From contig JAFLBI010000001.1 of the NCBI GenBank assembly GCA_017303835.1, positions 1,736,001-1,800,000 of the forward strand: 64,000 nt of DNA, read 5' to 3'. The notes beneath the pieces are model-generated. The model was not told the DNA's origin, did no database searches, and saw only the letters and a program-made list of their open reading frames with translations. Position numbers and translations under genes: made by a program. Below, piece after piece: positions 1-9,389 of the stretch (position 1 is the first letter of the stretch; the number at the start of each line of letters is the position of its first letter). This stretch comes from Chitinophagales bacterium. GTDB lineage: Bacteria; Bacteroidota; Bacteroidia; Chitinophagales; Chitinophagaceae.

Positions 1-501
1 CATGTTATCACCTTTCAATAACAGGTTCATTTTCTGACCCTGATAAGATGAATTCACCAGTTGCATCCATTCTACTAACTCATTCTGGGTGCTGTCTTTA
101 CAGGGGATACCTGGGAGGTTTCCGCCTTTACGCTGCTCTTCTGGAAGAGAGAGAAACTGTGCCAAACCGCTGAAAGGAGCACCGAAGAAACCAGCTTTCT
201 TGAAAGCCTGTACATTCAGGTTAAGTCCTTTTGTTTGGTTCAGGGTGTTGGCGATAAATTCCTTTTTCTCTTCGTCGTCCATCGTCAGGAATACCTTACC
301 ATCTTTATCGATAGTGATCAACACGAGGTCCTTTTCAGGGGCTACTTTGGCCGCAACAGAGTTGGGCGTAGTAACCGCGATTGCTTCAGCCGGCTTGAAC
401 TTGGTTGTCAAGATAAAGAATGACAACAGCAGGAAAGCCACGTCGCACATCGCCGTCATGTCGATATTGGTACTCTTGCGAGGTAGTTGCGCTCTACCCA
501 T
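1..501 (-). CDS. exbD: ExbD/TolR-family proton-channel subunit (3' end cut by the window)
   Basis: Inner-membrane ExbD subunit that, with ExbB, converts proton motive force into TonB movement for outer-membrane transport. The frame opens at the ATG on 499-501 and stays open to base 1, so the C-terminus lies outside the window (167 codons visible). The start is basic (MGRAQLPRKS), followed by one membrane segment at about residues 17-33 with the ExbD pattern of an Asp (residue 19, then Asp 24) leading into a hydrophobic run, and then a periplasmic domain. It lies 65 bases downstream of exbB on the same strand, which fits one operon. Bacteroidota clusters often carry two exbD genes, so another copy may follow outside the window. 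Confidence 0.9.
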   Translation of the reverse strand, partial: MGRAQLPRKSTNIDMTAMCDVAFLLLSFFILTTKFKPAEAIAVTTPNSVAAKVAPEKDLVLITIDKDGKVFLTMDDEEKKEFIANTLNQTKGLNLNVQAFKKAGFFGAPFSGLAQFLSLPEEQRKGGNLPGIPCKDSTQNELVEWMQLVNSSYQGQKMNLLLKGDNM

Positions 502-566
502 TATTGTTCGTTTTAGATTTCATTAATTAGATTCAGATTCTGCTTAATTCCACAAAAAGCCTTGGC

Positions 567-1439
567 TTATTTGTAGTTAGCAGCGAAGCTCTGAGTCAAA
601 GTGAAACCTGATTCATCAATACCGTAAGTGATTTCGTCGATACGAGTAGTGAACACGTTGTACATGATGATCGCAACAGCAGAAGTACCGATACCCAAAG
701 CTGTGTTATACAGGGCTTCAGAGATACCTTTTGATAATTCACGTGCTGCTTCACCACCGCCTTCGTCACCGAGTTTAGAGAATGAACGAATCATACCCAA
801 TACGGTACCGAACAGACCCAACAGGGTTGCTACTGAAGCGATAGTAGACAGGAACACCAGGTTCTTCTGCAGCATAGGCAGTTCAAGCGCTGTTGCTTCT
901 TCTACTTCTTTTTGAATATTCAATACTTTTTGTTCTGTAGTCAGTTCTGTGTTAGAGATCATCTCTTTGTACTTACGCAGACCGCTCTTCATTACATTAC
1001 CTACAGAGCCACGCTGCTTATCGCACTCAGCAATTGCTTTCTCTACATCCTTGTTAGCAAGGTGGAATTGTACTTTGCGGATGAACTCAGCATTGTTGCC
1101 TTTACCGGCAGCTTTTGAAATGGTGAGGATACGCTCAATTACGAAAGTTACTACTACCAGGAAGTTGGCAATCAATACAGGTACAACGATACCACCTTCA
1201 TACATCTTGTTGAATGCACCTTTAGGACCCTGGTGGTTAGGCCAAAAACCGCCTTTAGGATCAGGATTCGTAAATTCAGCAGGATTACCCAGCACAAATC
1301 TCCAGATTACATAGCCTAATACGATACAGGCAATCGGGGCAATCGTAGCAATCAGGTTACTGCTCTTCTTAGGTTGAGCGTGTGCAGAAGAAGCACTCTT
1401 GGTTGCAGCTGCAGGAGCAGTTGGTTTTGTTTCAGCCAT
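567..1439 (-). CDS. exbB: ExbB/MotA/TolQ-family proton channel protein
   Basis: Inner-membrane ExbB subunit of the TonB energising complex, 290 aa. It has an Ala/Lys/Pro-rich cytoplasmic start, a membrane segment at about residues 27-47, a second at about 83-105, a long cytoplasmic stretch, and the conserved MotA/TolQ/ExbB block near residues 195-270 with its paired C-terminal helices (the TVLGMI and ALYNTALGIGTSAV regions). The extended N-terminus with an extra helix is usual for the Bacteroidota type. exbD follows 65 bases downstream. The matching TonB gene is probably the one at 23047-23856, on the far side of the nuo operon. Confidence 0.92.
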   Translation of the reverse strand: MAETKPTAPAAATKSASSAHAQPKKSSNLIATIAPIACIVLGYVIWRFVLGNPAEFTNPDPKGGFWPNHQGPKGAFNKMYEGGIVVPVLIANFLVVVTFVIERILTISKAAGKGNNAEFIRKVQFHLANKDVEKAIAECDKQRGSVGNVMKSGLRKYKEMISNTELTTEQKVLNIQKEVEEATALELPMLQKNLVFLSTIASVATLLGLFGTVLGMIRSFSKLGDEGGGEAARELSKGISEALYNTALGIGTSAVAIIMYNVFTTRIDEITYGIDESGFTLTQSFAANYK

Positions 1440-1785
1440 TTCAGTTGATTTTAGTTTTTAAAATTCTGAGTGTTTAAAAAATAAAGTCCGCAATTCTACT
1501 GAAAAAAACAATCTGGAAACACAGTCTGCCAAACGAATTTTTCCATCGAAAGGGGCTCCCAAATTAGGTATTTTCCTGAAAGCAGCAAATTTGATTTGAT
1601 GATTTGATTGATATCAAATCGCTTTAGCGGAAATTTCAGGCAAACAGCTTAATTTCAAACGTTTGCAAGGTGGGATAGCCTTTAGCTATTTACCGTTTAT
1701 CAAAAGATGGGATAAGCACAACCTTTAAGGGACTGACCTGTTTATCTTTATCCAATTCATCACATTCAAAAAAATAAAACTGCGT
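1440..1785. other. Divergent intergenic region, exbB / metalloprotease, with nested inverted repeats
   Basis: This 346-base gap must hold the promoters of exbB (leftward) and the metalloprotease (rightward). I see no open gene in it. Visible structure is an 8-bp inverted repeat GATTTGAT-TGAT-ATCAAATC (1601-1620), preceded by a direct copy of GATTTGAT (1593-1600); a small hairpin CGCTTTAGCG (1620-1629); and an outer pair CCTGAAA (1575-1581) / TTTCAGG (1634-1640). A weak -7-like box TATCTTTA is at 1743-1750, 35 bases before the metalloprotease ATG. No clear box was found for exbB. Confidence 0.5.
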
Positions 1786-4374
1786 ATGAAAAAGATGCTT
1801 GTAGCAGCTGCGATGGCCGTTTCTGCCTACGCTTTTGCTCAACAGCCTCCTAGAAACCCTCAGCCACAAACGCCAGCACCAGCTCCAGCCGGAGGTGCTA
1901 ACGGCGCTCCAAACCTGAGCAATTTTGCCAATATGCTGGGCGGTCAAAGATCAGCAAGCCCAAGACCTTTCAAAGAGGTAATTACAGATAAGGCAAAGAC
2001 ACAAAAGGGACTTTTTACAGTCCATAAGGTTGACGATAAATTTTATTTTGAAATTGCTGACTCATTGCTCGGCAGAGAAGTACTTGCAGTAACACGTTTT
2101 GCCAAAGTACCAACTGGTGCAGGTTATGGCGGTGAACTGGCTAATCAGCAAACCATCACTTTCGAGAAAGGTCCAAGCAACAACATCTTCATGCGTGTGG
2201 TAACACTGGTGAATGTTGCAGAAGAAGATCAGCAAATTTTCAAAGCAGTTTCTAACTCTAACGTTAATGCAATTGCTGCTGCATTCCCTATTGCTGCTTT
2301 CGGTAAGGATTCAACAAGTACAGTTATTGATGTTACTGAATTTTTCAAAAGCGATAACCAGGCTGTCAGCATTAACCCTCGTGCCAAGCGTAACTATAGC
2401 TTGAACGCTATTGCACAAGACAGATCGTATATCTCCAAAATTTCTACCTACCCCATCAATACAGAAATCCGTACAGTGAAGACCTATACTTCTTCACCTT
2501 CTATCGGCGGCATCAGTATTCCTGGCTTACCTGGTGGCCCTGGTGGTGCCAGCTTGCCTGCAGCAAATGATGCAGGTGCTGTAACGATGGAAATCAATAC
2601 TTCACTGTTATTATTGCCTAAGAAGCCAATGGAGCGCCGTATCTACGATCGTCGTGTTGGTTTCTTTGCTGATGATTTCACACGCTTCAGTGATGAGCAG
2701 CAGAAAGTTGAACGCGTTCAATTTGCTGTTCGTTGGAGACTAGAGCCTAAAGATGGTGAGTGGGACAAATGGACAAGAGGTGAATTGGTAGAACCTAAGA
2801 AGCCAATCATTTATTATATCGATCCTGCTACACCTAAGCAGTGGCGCAAGCACCTGATTGCTGGTATCAATGACTGGCAAGCAGCTTTCGAAAAAGCTGG
2901 TTTCAAAAATGCCATCATGGGTAAAGAGTGGCCAGAGAACGACAGCACCATGAGCATGGAAGATGCACGTTATTCTGTGGTTCGCTATTTCGCTTCTGAT
3001 ATTGAGAACGCTTACGGTCCTAACGTACACGATCCACGCAGTGGTGAAATTCTGGAAAGCCATATTGGTTGGTACCACAACGTTATGAAACTGGTACACG
3101 ACTGGTATATGGTACAGACTGCAGCAGTTGACCCAGGTGCACGTAAAATGAAATATGATGATGAACTGATGGGCGATTTGATTCGCTTTGTATCCTCACA
3201 TGAAGTTGGCCATACTTTAGGTTTGGCACACAACATGGGTAACAGCTCTAAGACACCTGTTGAAAAACTGCGTGACAAAGCTTGGGTTGAAGCCAATGGT
3301 CATACTGGTTCTATCATGGACTATGCACGTTTCAACTATGTAGCACAACCTGAAGATAATATCAGCCGTAAAGGTTTGTATCCACGCATTGGCGACTACG
3401 ATAAGTGGGCCATTAAGTGGGGCTATGGTTATATCCCGGGTAGCAACGAAGAAGAGACTGAAAAGAACAGCAGCAAAATGGTGACTGCAGCACTGAAAGA
3501 AAATCCACGTCATTGGTTTGGTACTTATGAGCGTGGTAACAGAGCTGATCCACGTAGCCAGAGCGAAGACCTGTCTGATAATGCAGTAAAAGCTAGCGAG
3601 TATGGTATCAAGAACTTGCAGCGTATTATCAAAGGTTTACCTGAGTGGACTAAAGAAGAAGCTGATCAGTATGAGAACCTGGGTACTATGTATGTTCAGT
3701 TGCTCGGTCAGTTCCGTCGCTATGTTGGCCACGTAACTGCTAACGTAGGTGGTGTGTATGAAACATTCAAGACAGCTGATGAAAACGAAGCAGTATATGA
3801 AATCACACCTAAGAGCAGACAAAAAGAAGCTGTTGCATTCCTGAATAAGCAGGTGTTTGAAACACCAACTTGGTTGATTGATAAGAATATCTGGAATAAA
3901 ATCAACAACCCAATTGCCAACGATCCTGTTGTTGGTTTGCAGGAAGGCGCAATGTCTGGCTTAGTAAGTGCAGACAGATTAAATCGTATGCAAATCAGTG
4001 CTGAGCGTTTCGGTCTTGACAAAGGTTATACACCAATGGAAATGCTGAACGATGTTGAGAAAGGTATCTTCAGTGAACTGAGCAGCAAGAAGCCAATCGA
4101 CTTCTACCGCCGTTTAGTACAGAAGAGCTATGTAGACAAGCTGGTTAACATCCTTACTCCTGCTGCTGCTCAAACTGTTTCAGTACCTGGTTTTGGTACC
4201 TTAACAGTGGGCACAGATACCCGTAAGAGTGATGTACCTGCAATCGTACGTGCTCAACTGGTAGGCCTGCGCAACCAAATCAACGCAGCTGCTGCCGGCA
4301 CAACAGATAAGATGAGCAAAGTGCATCTGCAAGACCTGTCTGAGAAAATCAAGCAGGCTTTGGATCCTAAATAA
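1786..4374 (+). CDS. Exported zinc-dependent metalloprotease (DUF5117/DUF4953 type)
   Basis: Predicted secreted or surface peptidase of 862 aa. It begins with a signal peptide (MKKMLVAAAMAVSAYAFAQ), then a low-complexity Pro/Ala/Gln stretch (residues 20-40). The N-terminal half resembles the DUF5118/DUF5117 domains of Bacteroidota zinc metalloproteases. The catalytic motif HEVGHTLGLAHN lies near residue 472, the extended metzincin form HExxHxxGxxH, followed by a Met-turn-like SIMDYARF about 30 residues on. A strong terminator follows at 4394-4425. A second family member lies at 42404-44806. Substrate unknown. The family assignment is firm; the physiological role is not. Confidence 0.88.
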   Translation: MKKMLVAAAMAVSAYAFAQQPPRNPQPQTPAPAPAGGANGAPNLSNFANMLGGQRSASPRPFKEVITDKAKTQKGLFTVHKVDDKFYFEIADSLLGREVLAVTRFAKVPTGAGYGGELANQQTITFEKGPSNNIFMRVVTLVNVAEEDQQIFKAVSNSNVNAIAAAFPIAAFGKDSTSTVIDVTEFFKSDNQAVSINPRAKRNYSLNAIAQDRSYISKISTYPINTEIRTVKTYTSSPSIGGISIPGLPGGPGGASLPAANDAGAVTMEINTSLLLLPKKPMERRIYDRRVGFFADDFTRFSDEQQKVERVQFAVRWRLEPKDGEWDKWTRGELVEPKKPIIYYIDPATPKQWRKHLIAGINDWQAAFEKAGFKNAIMGKEWPENDSTMSMEDARYSVVRYFASDIENAYGPNVHDPRSGEILESHIGWYHNVMKLVHDWYMVQTAAVDPGARKMKYDDELMGDLIRFVSSHEVGHTLGLAHNMGNSSKTPVEKLRDKAWVEANGHTGSIMDYARFNYVAQPEDNISRKGLYPRIGDYDKWAIKWGYGYIPGSNEEETEKNSSKMVTAALKENPRHWFGTYERGNRADPRSQSEDLSDNAVKASEYGIKNLQRIIKGLPEWTKEEADQYENLGTMYVQLLGQFRRYVGHVTANVGGVYETFKTADENEAVYEITPKSRQKEAVAFLNKQVFETPTWLIDKNIWNKINNPIANDPVVGLQEGAMSGLVSADRLNRMQISAERFGLDKGYTPMEMLNDVEKGIFSELSSKKPIDFYRRLVQKSYVDKLVNILTPAAAQTVSVPGFGTLTVGTDTRKSDVPAIVRAQLVGLRNQINAAAAGTTDKMSKVHLQDLSEKIKQALDPK

Positions 4375-4393
4375 ATTCATCGGTTGAATTGTT

Positions 4394-4425
4394 AAAAAGC
4401 TCCGGTTTCTTGCCGGAGCTTTTTT
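4394..4425 (+). terminator. Rho-independent terminator after the metalloprotease
   Basis: Twelve-base stem AAAAAGCTCCGG (4394-4405) pairing with CCGGAGCTTTTT (4413-4424), loop TTTCTTG, ending in a T run. It sits 20 bases after the stop codon. Confidence 0.9.
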
Positions 4426-4455
4426 ATTGATGCATCTTGCAATAGCAATTGTACT

Positions 4456-5169
4456 ATGAGAAAATACCTACTTCTATCCCTTTTGATATTTGTCTGTATT
4501 ACAGGCAATACACAAGCCAGAATTATTTACGGTTATCTGAAAGACAGCCTTAGTGGAAAGCCTGTTGCACTAGCCAGTATCACCAATACGGTAACCAAAC
4601 AAACTGTGGTAAGTAATCAGGATGGTAAATTCCGCATCAATGCAAGTGCAGGACATATACTTTCATTCGCAGCGGTTGGCTATGGATTTGACACAACCTT
4701 ACTGGGCTTAGATTTTAAAGACACGATTTATGTTCGGATGCAAACCTTGGGCAGACAATTGGCTGATGTAACTGTTGTAGCCAATAAAAAATGGAGCCGC
4801 TATCAATTAGACAGCATACAACGCAGGGCAGAATTTTTGCAAGCTGTAGGTGGTGATTATAAGATTCCCACTTTTGCTTTATCGAATTCCGGCGCAGGTC
4901 TGGGTTTTAATCTCGATCGATTTTCTAAACATGAAAAGCGGAAGCGAAAAGCATTTGAATTCTTTGAAGACCAAGAACAGGAAGCGTATATCAACTACTA
5001 TTTCACAAAGGAAATTGTACAACAATACACGGGACTAACAGACGAGAAATTACATGCATTTATGCAAACACACAGACCCTCGTATAAGTGGTTAAGAAAA
5101 TTTCATACAGAGGAAGATCTCAAGTATTACCTGAATGATCAGCTGAAAATATTCTTCGGCAGAAAATAA
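4456..5169 (+). CDS. Exported protein with CarboxypepD_reg-like domain
   Basis: Protein of 237 aa with a signal peptide (about residues 1-21, ending NTQA) and a carboxypeptidase-regulatory-like beta-sandwich at about residues 24-110 (pattern GYLKDSLSGKPVALASI ... SNQDGKFRI ... FAAVGY), the fold also found at the N-terminus of SusC-type receptors. The remaining ~125 residues are charged and I do not recognise them. There is no barrel or plug, so this is not a truncated receptor. Its stop codon directly abuts that of the convergent permease gene, with no intergenic base. Function unknown. Confidence 0.75.
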   Translation: MRKYLLLSLLIFVCITGNTQARIIYGYLKDSLSGKPVALASITNTVTKQTVVSNQDGKFRINASAGHILSFAAVGYGFDTTLLGLDFKDTIYVRMQTLGRQLADVTVVANKKWSRYQLDSIQRRAEFLQAVGGDYKIPTFALSNSGAGLGFNLDRFSKHEKRKRKAFEFFEDQEQEAYINYYFTKEIVQQYTGLTDEKLHAFMQTHRPSYKWLRKFHTEEDLKYYLNDQLKIFFGRK

Positions 5170-6462
5170 TTATTCGTAACGCAGGGCTACAATCGGATTG
5201 AGCTTAGCCGCTTTCATTGCAGGATATAGACCAGCCAGCAAACCTACAACCGTACAGATGATAATACCAGTTACTACCCATCCCCAAGGGATAAGGAAGC
5301 CCGTACCTAATACTATACCAAAGAGATTGCCGACCAATACACCGAGAATGATACCAAAAATTGCACCCAGCAAACTAATGATCATACTCTCGAATAAGAA
5401 TTGCTGACGCACATTACTGCGCTTGCCACCAATAGCTTTAATCAACCCTACTTCTTTGGTTCTTTCATTTACCGCTACAAGCATGATATTCATCAAACCG
5501 ATAGCTGCACCAATCAAAGTAATCAAACCAATCGCACCTGCAGAACCCGTAATACTGCTTAAAAAGCCAATAAAGAGTTCAGCGAACTTATCACTCTTCT
5601 CTATTACGAAATTATCATCATCAATTGGTTGCAATTTGCGCACTGCTCTGAACGCCGCAGTAGCTTCACCAATAGCAGGCTCTAATTCATTCACATTCGC
5701 CACCATCACACCCATCATATAGCTTGGCGATGATCTGGCTAGTCTGTTTACATTTCTGTACGAAGTAATCACCACATCATCCTGACGCAACATCGCGCTA
5801 GATCCTTTAGCCTTCAATAAGCCTACTACGCGATAAGGAATGCTACCTATTCGAATGACTCTATCTAAACAACGTGACTTATCTGCCCCAAATAATTTAC
5901 CGGCTACATTATCTCCCAATAAGCAGACGTTTCTACCACTATTCACATCCAGCTTATTCAAAGGACGACCTTCCTGAATACTGTAACCACTTACGGCTAG
6001 ATAATTTTCATCGCCACCCCAAACTGTAATCTGAGGATTGGTTTTCTTGTCTTCATAACGCAATTCCTGCGCACCCGGACCTCTTCTGTAAATGCTGACT
6101 GTTGATGGAAAATTGTAATTCTCCTGAAACATTTCTGCTTCTTCCTGGCGAATGGGTTTGCCCAAATTAGACTTCTTCTCCTTTTTGCCTTTCTTCTGCT
6201 TCTGCACATCAGACCCATTACCACCAAAACGTACACGTGACTCCTTAAAACGAATATTAAAGGCATTAGCACCCATGGAGGAGAAACTCTCTTTCAGACT
6301 TTGGTTCATTGCCTCAATGGCTGTAATAATGCCAATTAGTGCCATGATACCAAAAGCAATAATCGCTACTGTAATACCTGTACGTAGCTTATTGCTGCGC
6401 ACGGTACGCCATGCGAGCAGAAAAGAGTCACCAACACTCATCTGATTCTTTGCCATTGGCAT
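5170..6462 (-). CDS. ABC transporter permease, MacB/FtsX family
   Basis: Inner-membrane permease of 430 aa. Topology is typical of MacB: one membrane helix near residues 27-50, a large periplasmic MacB_PCD domain (about 50-300), then three C-terminal helices (about 308-425) forming the FtsX domain, including the conserved cytoplasmic stretch NERTKEVGLIKAIGGKR. It ends in LNPIVALRYE, the usual MacB-type C-terminus. A Lys/Gly-rich insertion is present at about residues 85-100. No ATPase gene is adjacent, so the nucleotide-binding partner is encoded elsewhere. It lies 78 bases downstream of nuoN on the same strand and shares a zero-base tail-to-tail junction with the gene at 4456. Confidence 0.88.
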   Translation of the reverse strand: MPMAKNQMSVGDSFLLAWRTVRSNKLRTGITVAIIAFGIMALIGIITAIEAMNQSLKESFSSMGANAFNIRFKESRVRFGGNGSDVQKQKKGKKEKKSNLGKPIRQEEAEMFQENYNFPSTVSIYRRGPGAQELRYEDKKTNPQITVWGGDENYLAVSGYSIQEGRPLNKLDVNSGRNVCLLGDNVAGKLFGADKSRCLDRVIRIGSIPYRVVGLLKAKGSSAMLRQDDVVITSYRNVNRLARSSPSYMMGVMVANVNELEPAIGEATAAFRAVRKLQPIDDDNFVIEKSDKFAELFIGFLSSITGSAGAIGLITLIGAAIGLMNIMLVAVNERTKEVGLIKAIGGKRSNVRQQFLFESMIISLLGAIFGIILGVLVGNLFGIVLGTGFLIPWGWVVTGIIICTVVGLLAGLYPAMKAAKLNPIVALRYE

Positions 6463-6480
6463 AAAGATAGCAGAGATTAG

Positions 6481-6521
6481 CCGCCAAAAGGCGGAAGATT
6501 GTGAGGAGCGGTCTGAACCGC
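6481..6521 (-). other. Two small hairpins between nuoN and the permease gene
   Basis: CCGCC-AAAA-GGCGG (6481-6494) and GCGGT-CTGA-ACCGC (6508-6521) are perfect five-base-pair stems with four-base loops. Neither has a T run, so they are not standard terminators. They may be mRNA-processing or stability elements at the end of the nuo message. Confidence 0.5.
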
Positions 6522-6540
6522 GGCAATTACGGTAAACAGC

Positions 6541-7920
6541 TTAGAAATAGAACCAGCCCAAAACGGTTGATGGCGCTACACCTACCAGTATTACCAATGC
6601 CGCCATAAGGCCCAACATGAATTTGAAACCGCCGCTGAGCGGGGCTGTTTCAGGCTGTCCTTCTTTGAAGTACATGGATTGGATAACACGGAAATAGTAG
6701 TAAACACTTACAGCCGCAAACAATACTGCTACCACCACCAGCCAGATAGCGCCGCCGGCTTTTACCACAGAAGCCAGCATAAAGTATTTCGCAAAGAAAC
6801 CAGCTGTGAGGGGAATACCAGCTAAAGAAAGCAGGAATATGGTTGCTGCCAATGCTACCAGAGGTTCGGCTTTTGCAAGTCCGTTAAAGCCATCAAAAGT
6901 ATAGTCTTTCATCTTGATGAGCACTGCAAAAATGCCAACTGTAGCAAGGCTATATGCAACTGCATATAGGATCAAGCCTTCTTTGGCCATATCGTTCATA
7001 CTCCACAAAGCAAAGAGCATAAAACCTGCTTGCGCGATTGAAGAGTAAGCCAGCATACGCTTCACGCTTTGCTGGAATACAGCGGTGATATTTCCAATAA
7101 GTAAAGTAGCAATGATGACGATGGATAAAACAATCTTCCAGGTTGGGCCAAAAACATCAGCGCGTTCCAGGAAGATGCGCAAGAATGCAAAGAAGCCCGC
7201 AGCTTTTACAACAGTAGCCATAAAGGAGGTGAACACACTTGGTGCACCATCATACACATCTGGCGTCCAGAAATGGAAAGGTGCAGCAGATACTTTGAAA
7301 GCCATGGCCACAAAGATCAGGAGCATACCACCGATTTCAAGGAAGGATGCTTTACCGCCCAGATAAGAAGCCCTTACAGGTACAAGGTTGAAATTACCAT
7401 TGGCACCATACACCAATGCAATACCCATCAATAAGATACCTGTTGAGAATGAACCCATCAGGAAATATTTCAGCGCGGCTTCATTACTTTTCAGGTTACG
7501 CTTATCAGAACCGGTAAGGATAAACAATGGAATTGTCATGATCTCTACACCAAGGAAGAGCATGAGCAATGAGTTGAAAGAAGTAAGGATAGATACACCG
7601 GTCAGTACAAAGAAAATCAACGCGTGGTAATCCGCAGTGTTATTACCTACTTGCTCCATATCTCTCGCGCTCAACAACACATACAACAAGGTTGCAACAA
7701 AACAGATGGTATTAAAGAACAAACCAAAACGCTCAAAGCTCAATAAACCCTTTACCTCTACAGGGATGGTGTAGAAGCCATAGGTCTGCATAAGGTTGGC
7801 TGTAATCAGTAGCAGCAGCCCTGCTATAGAAAGCAGGCGCAGGGTTGATTTATTCTGAAACAGGATGCCGCCAAACATCATGACTACACCCATTAAAGCT
7901 GAAACAATTATTGCATTCAT
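6541..7920 (-). CDS. nuoN: NADH-quinone oxidoreductase subunit N
   Basis: Proton-pumping, antiporter-like membrane subunit of respiratory complex I, 459 aa with about 13-14 helices. It has the Proton_antipo_M domain with the family lysines in membrane context (for example KYFLMGS and FKVSAAPFHFWTPDVYDGAP) and the discontinuous-helix motif YSSIAQAGF. Last gene of the 14-gene nuo operon, 18 bases after nuoM. Length is in the normal range. Confidence 0.95.
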   Translation of the reverse strand: MNAIIVSALMGVVMMFGGILFQNKSTLRLLSIAGLLLLITANLMQTYGFYTIPVEVKGLLSFERFGLFFNTICFVATLLYVLLSARDMEQVGNNTADYHALIFFVLTGVSILTSFNSLLMLFLGVEIMTIPLFILTGSDKRNLKSNEAALKYFLMGSFSTGILLMGIALVYGANGNFNLVPVRASYLGGKASFLEIGGMLLIFVAMAFKVSAAPFHFWTPDVYDGAPSVFTSFMATVVKAAGFFAFLRIFLERADVFGPTWKIVLSIVIIATLLIGNITAVFQQSVKRMLAYSSIAQAGFMLFALWSMNDMAKEGLILYAVAYSLATVGIFAVLIKMKDYTFDGFNGLAKAEPLVALAATIFLLSLAGIPLTAGFFAKYFMLASVVKAGGAIWLVVVAVLFAAVSVYYYFRVIQSMYFKEGQPETAPLSGGFKFMLGLMAALVILVGVAPSTVLGWFYF

Positions 7921-7938
7921 ATCAATCTGCGCTATTAA

Positions 7939-9369
7939 TTATTTAATGGCCAATACAGCCTGAACAGAATCTTTTGTTAACTCAATCATTGGCTGTGGAT
8001 ATACACCAAAAGCAATGATCATAATCACCAACACTACCAACATCCATTGTGCATTGGCTGAAATATCAGTGGCCGCATCTGTTCTTTCGTTGCTGGCACC
8101 ATACAGTACTTTCTGCACCATATTCAGTGTATACACAGCAGCAAGAATAATGCTAATACCAGCAACTGCCGCAATGATGACATTGTATCTGAACAGTCCG
8201 TTAAACATGAGGAATTCACCAATAAAGGCATTGGTTAATGGCAGGGCCACATTGGCTAAAGCCATTACAACCAGCAGAATCGCCATTACCGGTGCTTTCT
8301 TCGCCAGTCCACCCAATTCGCTGAACTTGCGCGTACCCAGTTGTTGCTCAATCACATCCGCTACAATCCACAAGCCCAACACGTTTACACCGTGGTTGAA
8401 CATTTGGATCATTACCCCTTCCATTCCAGCTTGATTCTTGGTGAAGATGGCTGCACACATCAAACCAATGTGGGCAATAGAAGAGTAAGCAATCAAGCGC
8501 TTGATATCATCCTGACGAATCGCAATCAATGAAGCATACAACATACCTATCACGGCTGCGATGATGATGATTTGATCATACTGTGCAACTGCTGCAGGGA
8601 AGATGGGTACTAACCATCTGATTACTGCATAAATACCCATTTTCACCATCACACCACTTAAGATCATGGTAACAGCCGTTGGTGATTGTTCGTATGTATC
8701 AGGCTGCCAGGTATGGAATGGGAATACCGGCATCTTAATCGCAAATGCGATGAAGATGAGCCAGAAAGTCCAGCCCTGCTGAGCAGCAGATAATTTCAAT
8801 TTGTAGAATGATTGGATGGCGAAGCTGTGATCCGGTGTTTGGAAATAGAGATACAACAATGCCACCAGCATCAACAGTGAACCAACAAATGTGTAGATGA
8901 AAAATTTAAACGTAACTGCAATTCTGCGTTCACCACCCCACTGCGAACAGAGGAAGTAAACAGGAATCAGCGCCAGTTCCCAGAAGAAGTAAAACAACAA
9001 ACCATCGGCAGCTACAAACACACCCACTAAGCCAGCTTGTGTCAAAGACATCAACGCAAAAAACTGATTGGGTGATGCATAATTATTTTTCGCAGTAGAT
9101 ACATAGACTACCGGAAAAGCAATAGCAGTTAAGAGTACCAACATCTTGGCCATACCATCCATCTGCACATCAAAGCTGCTGCCCAATGAAGGCAACCAGG
9201 CAGCATGATGTTGCAACTGCGCCTGTGGTGCACTCAGTGCCCACAATGCCAGTGCCAAAGATGCCAATGCGCTCAGCGTTACCAATGTGCGGCTGCTGTT
9301 TCCTGCACGCAGGAAAAAACTGAGCAAGCCGGCGGCCAGTGGAATGGCTATGAGTAAAACAGGAATCAT
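7939..9369 (-). CDS. nuoM: NADH-quinone oxidoreductase subunit M
   Basis: Antiporter-like proton-channel subunit of complex I, 476 aa and polytopic. Diagnostic features are the FFWELALIPVYFL region carrying the essential membrane Glu, the PVFPFHTWQPDTYEQSP motif, and the helix break YSSIAHIGL. It lies 20 bases after nuoL and 18 bases before nuoN, consistent with one transcript. Confidence 0.95.
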   Translation of the reverse strand: MIPVLLIAIPLAAGLLSFFLRAGNSSRTLVTLSALASLALALWALSAPQAQLQHHAAWLPSLGSSFDVQMDGMAKMLVLLTAIAFPVVYVSTAKNNYASPNQFFALMSLTQAGLVGVFVAADGLLFYFFWELALIPVYFLCSQWGGERRIAVTFKFFIYTFVGSLLMLVALLYLYFQTPDHSFAIQSFYKLKLSAAQQGWTFWLIFIAFAIKMPVFPFHTWQPDTYEQSPTAVTMILSGVMVKMGIYAVIRWLVPIFPAAVAQYDQIIIIAAVIGMLYASLIAIRQDDIKRLIAYSSIAHIGLMCAAIFTKNQAGMEGVMIQMFNHGVNVLGLWIVADVIEQQLGTRKFSELGGLAKKAPVMAILLVVMALANVALPLTNAFIGEFLMFNGLFRYNVIIAAVAGISIILAAVYTLNMVQKVLYGASNERTDAATDISANAQWMLVVLVIMIIAFGVYPQPMIELTKDSVQAVLAIK

Positions 9370-9389
9370 AATCGCTTTCTCCGAGTCTG

